From Candidatus Moranbacteria bacterium UBA1302 (GTDB taxonomy: Bacteria; Patescibacteriota; Minisyncoccia; Moranbacterales; UBA1568), in assembly GCA_002307715.1 (NCBI GenBank), contig DBUA01000027.1:1-5619 (forward strand): 5,619 bases of DNA, given 5' to 3'. Below the pieces are notes generated by a model that saw only the letters and a program-made list of their open reading frames with translations, was not told the DNA's origin and did not search any database. Shown here piece by piece: positions 1 to 5,619 of the stretch. Numbering within the stretch: position 1 is the stretch's first letter; every line of letters starts with the position of its first letter. Position numbers and translations under genes: made by a program.

Positions 1-606
1 GAAATAGCCCAGACTGCTTATCAAGCAGCGCTCGACCGTTACCTTGTGAAAAGCCCTATCGCCGGAACCCTGACCGTCAAAAACGTTTCTATCGGAGACA
101 CGGTGTCGGCTGGAGATACGCTCGCTGTCATCAGTCGCGGCAAAAAACTCATCAGATTCTATGTCGATGACGCTGAACGTTCACTGCTTTCGACCAAACA
201 AACCATTTCCTTCTCCAAAGAAACCGACATGAGCGATGCTATCGACGGAACCATCGTGCGCATTTCTCCGGTTGCCGATGCCGCAAGCCGCCAATTCCTT
301 GTCGAAGCGGAAAGCTCCGACACCCGCTTCGCCGGGACAGCTCCGGGGTCAATCGTGACCGTATCGATATCCGTATCGAAACAAGCCGCCCCAGGACGAT
401 TCTTCCTGCCGCTCTCGGCGCTTTCGCAGGATCAGGATGGCAATGCTGTCTTCATTTATGCTGATGGACAAGCCAAGCGCGTCGCAGTAAAACTCGAAAG
501 CATCGAGGGGGAAACCGTTGAACTCTCAGGACTCAGCGATGACATGTCCGTCATCACGACACGTACCAAGCTTCTCAAGGATGGCGATTCTGTCACGCTT
601 GATTAA
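1..606 (+). CDS. RND efflux periplasmic adaptor subunit (HlyD/AcrA-type membrane fusion protein), 5'-truncated
   Basis: The C-terminal 201 codons of a membrane fusion protein that links an inner-membrane RND pump to an outer component. The frame is open from base 1; the GTG at 46 falls inside the lipoyl domain and is not the true start, which lies upstream of the window. Domains by fragment residue: 1-15 the end of the alpha-hairpin (Ala/Gln-rich, ending LDRYL); about 16-46 the second lipoyl half, with the family pattern SPIAGTL, then NVSIGDTVSAGDTLAVI; about 47-120 the beta-barrel, including the ISPVADAASRQFLVEAE segment that matches the family pattern P-x-D-x-x-(S/T)R; about 121-201 the membrane-proximal domain with FLPLSAL, AVFIYADGQAKRV and the terminal LLKDGDSVTL. 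The signal peptide or lipobox cannot be seen. The stop is followed after 22 bases by the pump gene with no terminator between, so the two form an operon. The family call is firm; the substrate is not readable from this part. Confidence 0.93.
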   Translation, partial: EIAQTAYQAALDRYLVKSPIAGTLTVKNVSIGDTVSAGDTLAVISRGKKLIRFYVDDAERSLLSTKQTISFSKETDMSDAIDGTIVRISPVADAASRQFLVEAESSDTRFAGTAPGSIVTVSISVSKQAAPGRFFLPLSALSQDQDGNAVFIYADGQAKRVAVKLESIEGETVELSGLSDDMSVITTRTKLLKDGDSVTLD

Positions 607-628
607 TCACCAATAAAGAAATCGACGT

Positions 629-3600
629 ATGCCGGAACACGAACCGATCGGAGCATCATCCGATTCACGCTACCTCTCAAAACTCTTCTTCAATCCGGAA
701 CTCAAAAACAGCTTTCTGAATTTTTTCGTCACGCATACGCGGGTAGTGATACTGCTCATCATTCTGCTTTCAGGATGGGGCATCGCCGCCTATGTAAGCT
801 TGCCCCGCGAATCGAATCCGGAAGTCAAGATTCCGATTGTCGTCGTCAATACTGCTTATCCTGGAGCTTCTCCGAGCGACGTCGAGGATCTCGTCACAAA
901 AAAGCTCGAAACGGAAATATCCTCAGTCAAAGGTGTCGATAAAGTGACATCGACTTCAGCGAACTCATCATCGTCTATCGTCGTGCAATTCCTCTCCAGC
1001 GAAGACATCGACAATGCGACACGTTTAGTGCGCGATGCCGTCGAAAACATCAAATCCGATCTGCCTGACGATGCTAACGACCCAATCGTAAAAGAAATCT
1101 CTTTTGAAGACCAGCCGATCATCACATTCGCATTGACTGGACCGTATGATGGATTCACTCTCCGCGATTACGCTGACAACATCAAGGACGAACTTGAAAA
1201 AATCTCCGGAGTCCGTGAAGTCTCGCTTTCTGGAGGAGATGAGGAAGAATTCTCCATCGCTTACGATCCAGTCAAACTGAACCAATACGGCCTATCAGCT
1301 TCGGTGGCGAATGCTGCCGTTTCTTCAGCCAACACAGCTGTCCCTGGAGGCAATTTCGATGGACAGGTCTTCTCATACCCTATCCGTTCCGATGGACGAT
1401 TCTTCGACGAGAAAGCGCTCGGCGATATTCCAGTCATGAGCTCCGTAAACGGCGCCCTTGTGAAACTCTCCGATGTCGCAACCGTCGAAAAGCGCGCCAT
1501 CAAACATACGACGCTTGCACGACTTTCAGTGAACGGCAGCGCCCCTGAATCATCCGTCGCTATCAGCGTCACAAAAAAATCCGGTGGTTCCATTATCGAC
1601 ATAACCTCGGAAGCGAAACAGACTGTCACTCAGATGCTTGCACAGTTCCCAAGCGGCCTGCATGCCGACGTTACGCTCGACAACTCTACAAAAATCAATA
1701 AGGATTTCTCGCAGCTCAGCCATGACTTCCTGCTCACAATCGTGCTTGTGATGACAACGCTCATCCTCGTCGTCGGACTCAAAGAAGCGATCATAGCCGG
1801 ACTTACCATTCCGCTCGTTTTCTTCGCGACATTCGGAGTCATGCAGCTCACTGGAACCTCTCTCAATTTCCTTTCGCTCTTTTCGCTCCTCTTAGCGCTC
1901 GGCCTGCTTGTTGATGATGCTATCGTCGTGGTATCTGCGACCAAACAATACCTCAAAACAGGAAAATTCACTCCGGAAGAAGCGGTCCTCCTCGTGCTTC
2001 GCGATTTTAAAGTCGTACTCCTTTCGACAACGCTCGCCACGACATTCGCTTTCCTGCCGCTCCTCCTGGCAACAGGTATCATCGGCGAATACATCAAATC
2101 CATACCGATTACCGTTTCAGTGACACTCATTTCATCGCTCCTGATCGCTATCATCATCAATCACCCGCTCGCCGCGGCACTTGAACGCATCCGTTTCACA
2201 AGAACGGCCTATTGGGTAACTTTCTGTTCAACGCTTGCAATCGGTATCCTTTCAATCGTTTTCCTCGAAGGCATCGCTCGTTTCGGCTTGGCTTCGTTCG
2301 GTTTCGCAGCAGCCCTCCTACTCGCTCGTTTCCGATATCTCAAAAATGGTGACACTCTGCTCCAAAAAAACGAGCAGCTTGTCGAGCTTGAACGCGACAA
2401 TGATACCCTCATCAAACAAAAATTGCTCAGCCAAGGTAGCGAGGATGCGCACTTCATCAGTCGGCTCATGCATGGCATCGTGCATCTCGACAGCATCATT
2501 CCTTTCTATGAACGAGCCCTCCGCTTCGTGCTTTCGACGCGCAAACATCGTCTTGCCATCATATTCTCGACTATCGGATTATTTGTGCTTGCAGCGCTCC
2601 TGCCGGCTACCGGAATCGTAAAATCAGAATTCTTTCCGGTATCCGACGAAGATACGCTCTATGTCAACATCACTGCCGCTATCGGGACACGTCTCGATGA
2701 AACTGACAAAATCACCAACGAAGTCGAAGCGAAGCTCACGGCATATCCGGAAATAAAAAACTTCTCAACTGTCGTCGGTCGAGGCGTATCAGCTTCACGA
2801 TCAAGCTCCGGTGGAAGCGGTTCACATATCGCTGGCATCACCGTTTCATTGGTTGATTCGAAAGAACGGAATATCACCTCATACGATCTAGCCACGAAGA
2901 TCCGAGAAGACCTTTCTTCTCTCCGCGATGCCGATATAACCGTCGCATCCGCCCAAGGAGGTCCGCCAGCCGGCGACGCTTTCAATGCGCAGATCAAAGG
3001 CAAAGATCTCGAAGAACTCGGCCGTATCGCTGAACATGTCAAAAGCATCCTCGGGACTATCCCAGGTGCCACAGGCATCGATATCTCGCTCAAGGAAGCT
3101 CCAGCCGAATACACATTTTCACTCGATCAATCACGGCTCAAGCTCTACGGACTCTCAGCGTCATCGGTTGGATCAACGCTCCGCATGGCCGTCTCCGGAA
3201 CAGAAATATCGAAAGTTATCGATGGCAATGATGAAATCAAGGTAATCGCGCGTTTCGATGAACATGCGCTTCCATCGCTCCAATCGCTCCAAAACATTGA
3301 GCTCGTCAATCAATCCGGTGCTCCCATCTACCTCAAGGATGTCGCTGCGATTGAACTCAAACCATCCTTCAACGCTATCACCCGCATAGATGAAAAGCGT
3401 GTCGTCACCGTTACAGCTGATGTCGTCGGCGGTACGAACGCCCAAGAGCTGCTCAAAGAGTTCCAACAGAAGTTTGCCGAACAATACACACTTCCAGAAG
3501 ACTATTCCATCACATACGGCGGCGCGAACGAAGAGAATCAGAAATCCGTCAAATCGATCCTACAAGCCATGATCGTTGCTGCGATACTCATCGTTTCGAC

Positions 3601-4048
3601 GCTGGTCATCCAATTCAATTCTTTCCGGAAGGCTCTGCTCGTCCTCATCACGTTGCCTTTGGCGCTCATCGGTGTCTTTGTCGGATTAGCGATTTTCGGA
3701 ATCTCGCTTTCATTCCCAGGACTCATCGGTATCTTGGCGCTCTTTGGCATCGTCGTAAAAAACGCTATCATCTTAGTCGATAAGATCAATATCAATCTGC
3801 GGACTGGCATACCGTTCGAAGAAGCTGTCATCGACGCCGGAAAATCACGGCTCGAAGCGATTTTCATCACATCGCTTTGTACCATTCTCGGCATCATACC
3901 GATCACTCTTTCGGATGCGACATGGCAAGCGCTCGGTTCCGCCATCATCTTCGGACTCATGTTCTCTTCGTTTCTCACGCTCTTCATCGTACCAGCATTA
4001 TATGTCTCCCTCGCAAGCAAGCGGGAACATGCCAACAAAGTCTCATAA
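629..4048 (+). CDS. RND efflux transporter permease subunit, HAE1-like, with enlarged TM6-TM7 linker
   Basis: Proton-driven inner-membrane pump, 1,139 residues, a divergent relative of AcrB. Layout: cytosolic N-tail 1-30; TM1 about 31-55; first periplasmic porter half about 56-360; TM2-TM6 about 364-511; an unusual linker 512-640; TM7 about 641-660; second porter half about 661-972; TM8-TM12 about 975-1132. The proton relay is complete by comparison with AcrB: D429 and D430 (D407/D408) in GLLVDDAIVVV, K1044 (K940) in VVKNAIILVD, R1074 and T1081 (R971/T978) in SRLEAIFITS. The paired Asp in TM4 argues for the HAE (hydrophobe/amphiphile) class rather than the heavy-metal HME class. S436 replaces the Glu usual just after the pair (AcrB E414). 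It is about 90 residues longer than AcrB, nearly all in the TM6-TM7 linker. The ATG is the only plausible start: the next Met is at residue 270, and the GTG at codon 40 is inside TM1. The upstream AAAGAA (615-620) is a weak Shine-Dalgarno, so translation may depend on coupling with the adaptor gene. The substrate is unknown. Confidence 0.95.
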   Translation: MPEHEPIGASSDSRYLSKLFFNPELKNSFLNFFVTHTRVVILLIILLSGWGIAAYVSLPRESNPEVKIPIVVVNTAYPGASPSDVEDLVTKKLETEISSVKGVDKVTSTSANSSSSIVVQFLSSEDIDNATRLVRDAVENIKSDLPDDANDPIVKEISFEDQPIITFALTGPYDGFTLRDYADNIKDELEKISGVREVSLSGGDEEEFSIAYDPVKLNQYGLSASVANAAVSSANTAVPGGNFDGQVFSYPIRSDGRFFDEKALGDIPVMSSVNGALVKLSDVATVEKRAIKHTTLARLSVNGSAPESSVAISVTKKSGGSIIDITSEAKQTVTQMLAQFPSGLHADVTLDNSTKINKDFSQLSHDFLLTIVLVMTTLILVVGLKEAIIAGLTIPLVFFATFGVMQLTGTSLNFLSLFSLLLALGLLVDDAIVVVSATKQYLKTGKFTPEEAVLLVLRDFKVVLLSTTLATTFAFLPLLLATGIIGEYIKSIPITVSVTLISSLLIAIIINHPLAAALERIRFTRTAYWVTFCSTLAIGILSIVFLEGIARFGLASFGFAAALLLARFRYLKNGDTLLQKNEQLVELERDNDTLIKQKLLSQGSEDAHFISRLMHGIVHLDSIIPFYERALRFVLSTRKHRLAIIFSTIGLFVLAALLPATGIVKSEFFPVSDEDTLYVNITAAIGTRLDETDKITNEVEAKLTAYPEIKNFSTVVGRGVSASRSSSGGSGSHIAGITVSLVDSKERNITSYDLATKIREDLSSLRDADITVASAQGGPPAGDAFNAQIKGKDLEELGRIAEHVKSILGTIPGATGIDISLKEAPAEYTFSLDQSRLKLYGLSASSVGSTLRMAVSGTEISKVIDGNDEIKVIARFDEHALPSLQSLQNIELVNQSGAPIYLKDVAAIELKPSFNAITRIDEKRVVTVTADVVGGTNAQELLKEFQQKFAEQYTLPEDYSITYGGANEENQKSVKSILQAMIVAAILIVSTLVIQFNSFRKALLVLITLPLALIGVFVGLAIFGISLSFPGLIGILALFGIVVKNAIILVDKININLRTGIPFEEAVIDAGKSRLEAIFITSLCTILGIIPITLSDATWQALGSAIIFGLMFSSFLTLFIVPALYVSLASKREHANKVS

Positions 4049-4077
4049 AGAACAGCCCACAAAAAATCGAAAGATAC

Positions 4078-4106
4078 AAGCTCCGCCATCAGCGGAGCTT
4101 TCTTTT
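4078..4106 (+). terminator. Rho-independent terminator between convergent genes
   Basis: A perfect 9-bp inverted repeat, AAGCTCCGC (4078-4086) and GCGGAGCTT (4092-4100), encloses a 5-base loop CATCA. It is followed by TCTTTT (4101-4106), giving a U-rich tail on the plus strand 30 bases after the pump stop codon. This is a standard intrinsic terminator for the adaptor-pump operon. Read on the minus strand, the same stem is followed by GTATCTTTCG and then six T (complement of 4061-4066), so it may also end the CDF operon, though that U-tract is farther from the stem and the minus-strand function is less sure. Confidence 0.88.
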
Positions 4107-4108
4107 CG

Positions 4109-5521
4109 CTAAGACTCACGCTCATCACACGAAGATTCGACATGGATTTTGACATAATCAATATCCGGAAGTGCTCGACGAATATCCCCTTCCAGCGTCT
4201 CTGCATGGGCGTGCGCCTTCTTAAGAGACATGTCACCAGCCACGATAACATGCAATGAAAGAAACTTATCACCGTTATCAAGCATCCGGCAAGCGATACG
4301 GTGCACATCGGTCAATCCTAGGATATTCTCCGCCAAAGAACGTATCGTTTTCTCGGATCGTTCAATCTCTTCTGCGGATGCCGGAACGCTTTGCAGCAAC
4401 ATCCGATTCACCGGGTCGATATGAGCCACAACGACTGATGATTCTCCAAGCTCTTCGCGGACGTGCTGCTCTAACTGAGATGCTATGGCGTGCGCTTCAT
4501 CCACCGTTAAGGTATCATCAACCGCTACATCAAGACTAATATGCCGTTCACCGTCATGTCCGATATCAGCGATTACATCATGAACCAGCAATCCATAACG
4601 TCCGGCAATCGCATAGACCTGCTCGGAAAGCGTCTCGGAAGAAAGCGCTACCGGCTTGAGATGCATCACAACATCCGCCCCGGGTATGGCTTCGACGATA
4701 CGAGTTTCCGACTCTGTTCCCGTCATTCTGATCGATTCAGCATGACTCGTACGATCAACATCCGCCACCACATCAATCAACACGGATGGACCGGCATAGC
4801 GTGCGCGGATCCGCTCAATACGGACGATACCAGCAACACCATTCAATGCCTGTCTCACACGATCAGCAACACCTTCAGGAGCAGCATCAATCAAGACATC
4901 TATCGTACGTTTTCCAAGATTCCACCCGACCTTGACAATAAACAAAGCGACTCCGATAGCTGCGAAAGCATCGGCTTGTTCATATCCATATGCCACAGCA
5001 ATCAATCCGAACAGTACGACGACCGAACTCAATATATCAGAGCTGAAATGCAACGCATCAGCTTCCAGCGCCTGGCTTCCAGTTTCTCGAGCCACTTTCA
5101 TAAGTCGACGCGCTCGAAAAAAATCGACAGCGATAGAAGCCGAGATGACTGCAAAGGCATACCACGTCACTTGCACCGTTTCGCTCCCTGAAATCAGACG
5201 AGTGACCGCTTCATACACGACCCAAGCGCTCGTCAAAAACAAAAGTCCCGTTTCAATGAGTGCTGAAACGCTCTCAACTTTCCCATGGCCGTAATGATGG
5301 TCATCATCAACGGGGCGAGCGGAAAGTCGGACAGAATAATACGTCAATCCGGCTGCAAAGAAATCCAGCAACGAATGGGCCGCCTCCGACAAGATTCCGA
5401 TACTGCCTGTCGCGATTCCCACGACAAATTTCATCGCCATCAGCCCGAAACTGGCGACAACCGATCCGAGGGCGGCGCCTTCCTTCGAGGCTTGCGATGC
5501 GTGATGATGTTCCATATGCAT
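4109..5521 (-). CDS. Cation diffusion facilitator (CDF) transporter, Zn-type site, three tandem C-terminal domains
   Basis: Inner-membrane antiporter of the FieF/YiiP-CzcD superfamily that exports divalent metal in exchange for protons; 470 residues against about 300 for a typical member. A short His-rich N-tail (H2, H5-H7) leads to six TM segments at about 15-40, 42-63, 83-106, 117-135, 156-178 and 183-205. The transport site is H49/D53 in TM2 (SEAAHSLLDF) and H158/D162 in TM5 (LHFSSD): the 2-His/2-Asp set seen in Zn transporters, where YiiP has Asp-Asp in TM2. The TM2-TM3 loop has the family motif DHHYGHGKVE (74-83). The cytosolic part looks like three ferredoxin-like repeats: about 212-291, 296-370 and 385-463; the last two share (D/K)(E/K)AHA, a helix ending in (V/I)R, and a closing (A/K)IH or AHI strand. 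The start ATG at 5521 is 11 bases after GGAAG; an in-frame ATG at 5515 is possible but farther from it. It follows the upstream gene by 5 bases. Zn is inferred; Cd, Co or Fe are not excluded. Confidence 0.94.
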   Translation of the reverse strand: MHMEHHHASQASKEGAALGSVVASFGLMAMKFVVGIATGSIGILSEAAHSLLDFFAAGLTYYSVRLSARPVDDDHHYGHGKVESVSALIETGLLFLTSAWVVYEAVTRLISGSETVQVTWYAFAVISASIAVDFFRARRLMKVARETGSQALEADALHFSSDILSSVVVLFGLIAVAYGYEQADAFAAIGVALFIVKVGWNLGKRTIDVLIDAAPEGVADRVRQALNGVAGIVRIERIRARYAGPSVLIDVVADVDRTSHAESIRMTGTESETRIVEAIPGADVVMHLKPVALSSETLSEQVYAIAGRYGLLVHDVIADIGHDGERHISLDVAVDDTLTVDEAHAIASQLEQHVREELGESSVVVAHIDPVNRMLLQSVPASAEEIERSEKTIRSLAENILGLTDVHRIACRMLDNGDKFLSLHVIVAGDMSLKKAHAHAETLEGDIRRALPDIDYVKIHVESSCDERES

Positions 5522-5526
5522 ATTTT

Positions 5527-5619
5527 TTACTGCTTCCGATCATGATTGAGATAATAATCAAGCGTATAGATCCAATTCTCATCATCCTCTCCCTCTTGTT
5601 CGCGCGCCATCACTTTCTG
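5527..5619 (-). CDS. C-terminal end of an unidentified protein upstream of the CDF gene (5'-truncated)
   Basis: An open minus-strand frame enters from the window edge and ends at a TAA (5529-5527), giving the last 30 residues of a protein: it begins QKVMAREQEG and ends DYYLNHDRKQ. It is hydrophilic and strongly acidic in the middle (EGEDDEN), followed by an aromatic stretch (WIYTLDYYL), and has no membrane segment. Support for a real gene end: the stop lies 5 bases before the CDF start, the Shine-Dalgarno of the CDF falls in its last codons, and no competing feature covers the stretch. I do not recognise the family from so short a tail. Its place in the operon suggests a partner of the metal exporter, such as a regulator, but this is only inference from position. 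Confidence 0.6.
   Translation of the reverse strand, partial: QKVMAREQEGEDDENWIYTLDYYLNHDRKQ
5533..5537 (-). promoter_or_regulatory. Ribosome binding site of the CDF gene, inside the upstream gene
   Basis: The minus strand reads GGAAG at 5537-5533, 11 bases before the ATG at 5521-5519. It overlaps the last sense codons (CGG AAG) of the upstream gene, whose stop comes 5 bases before the CDF start. This favours the first ATG over the one at 5515, where the spacing would be 17 bases, and suggests translational coupling of the two genes. Confidence 0.6.

Noticed and set aside
46..48. GTG as the start of the adaptor gene
   Set aside because: The same frame is open to base 1 and encodes the end of the alpha-hairpin, and the GTG lies at the start of the second lipoyl half, so the protein must begin further upstream.
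629..4048. Heavy-metal (CusA/CzcA-type) RND pump, suggested by the neighbouring CDF
   Set aside because: TM4 has the paired Asp of HAE-type pumps rather than the single-Asp pattern of HME pumps, and the CDF is on the opposite strand in a separate operon.
3538..4308. 256-codon minus-strand open frame opposite the 3' end of the pump and into the CDF gene
   Set aside because: It is antisense to TM8-TM12 of the pump, overlaps the CDF in another frame and runs through the terminator stem. Its hydrophobic and Met-rich look comes from the complement of the membrane codons.
4541..5191. 216-codon plus-strand open frame opposite the CDF gene
   Set aside because: It lies wholly antisense to a well-supported CDF gene. 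Its translation is low in complexity, rich in Ser, Arg, His and Asp, with no recognisable domain, as expected of a shadow frame.
5307..5585. 92-codon minus-strand frame starting upstream of the CDF
   Set aside because: It overlaps the CDF start in another frame and gives an Arg-rich sequence without family features. The frame ending at 5527 explains the upstream stretch better.
1..5619. CRISPR array, tRNA, insertion sequence or recoded UGA
   Set aside because: I saw no spaced direct repeats, cloverleaf, transposase or terminal inverted repeats, and the real genes need no in-frame UGA. This is by eye only.

Overview
The window (5,619 bases, roughly half GC) holds parts of two bacterial membrane-transport operons that converge on one transcription terminator. 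The standard code fits: no UGA has to be read as an amino acid in the real genes. There is no direct taxonomic marker. The sequence is bacterial, and a tripartite-type adaptor plus RND pump is usual in organisms with a Gram-negative-type envelope, although such pairs also occur in Patescibacteria (candidate phyla radiation). The divergent pump and the style of the terminator would fit the latter, but this is a low-confidence guess.

Plus strand, 1-4048: the C-terminal 201 codons of a periplasmic adaptor (HlyD/AcrA-type membrane fusion protein; its start lies outside the window), then 22 bases, then a complete RND efflux permease of 1,139 residues. The two should be one transcript and form the adaptor and inner-membrane pump of a proton-driven efflux system. 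The pump keeps the whole intramembrane proton relay of HAE1-type RND proteins. It is about 90 residues longer than AcrB, and the excess sits in the linker between TM6 and TM7 as two extra hydrophobic segments and a short charged coiled-coil-like helix. Its switch-loop region is Ser/Gly-rich. No outer-membrane channel gene is visible.

Middle, 4049-4108: a 60-base convergent spacer with a perfect 9-bp stem-loop and U-rich tail, a rho-independent terminator for the plus-strand operon that may also serve the minus strand.

Minus strand, 5619-4109: the last 30 codons of an unidentified gene, then 5 bases, then a complete cation diffusion facilitator (CDF) of 470 residues with Zn-type HxxxD/HxxxD metal ligands. 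The Shine-Dalgarno of the CDF gene lies inside the end of the upstream gene, so the two look translationally coupled. The CDF carries what looks like three tandem ferredoxin-like cytosolic domains instead of the usual one.

Taken together the window is an export locus: one system for hydrophobic or amphiphilic compounds and one for divalent metal (likely Zn). I see no CRISPR, tRNA, rRNA, insertion sequence or phage feature. The least ordinary items are the enlarged TM6-TM7 linker of the pump and the triple C-terminal repeat of the CDF.
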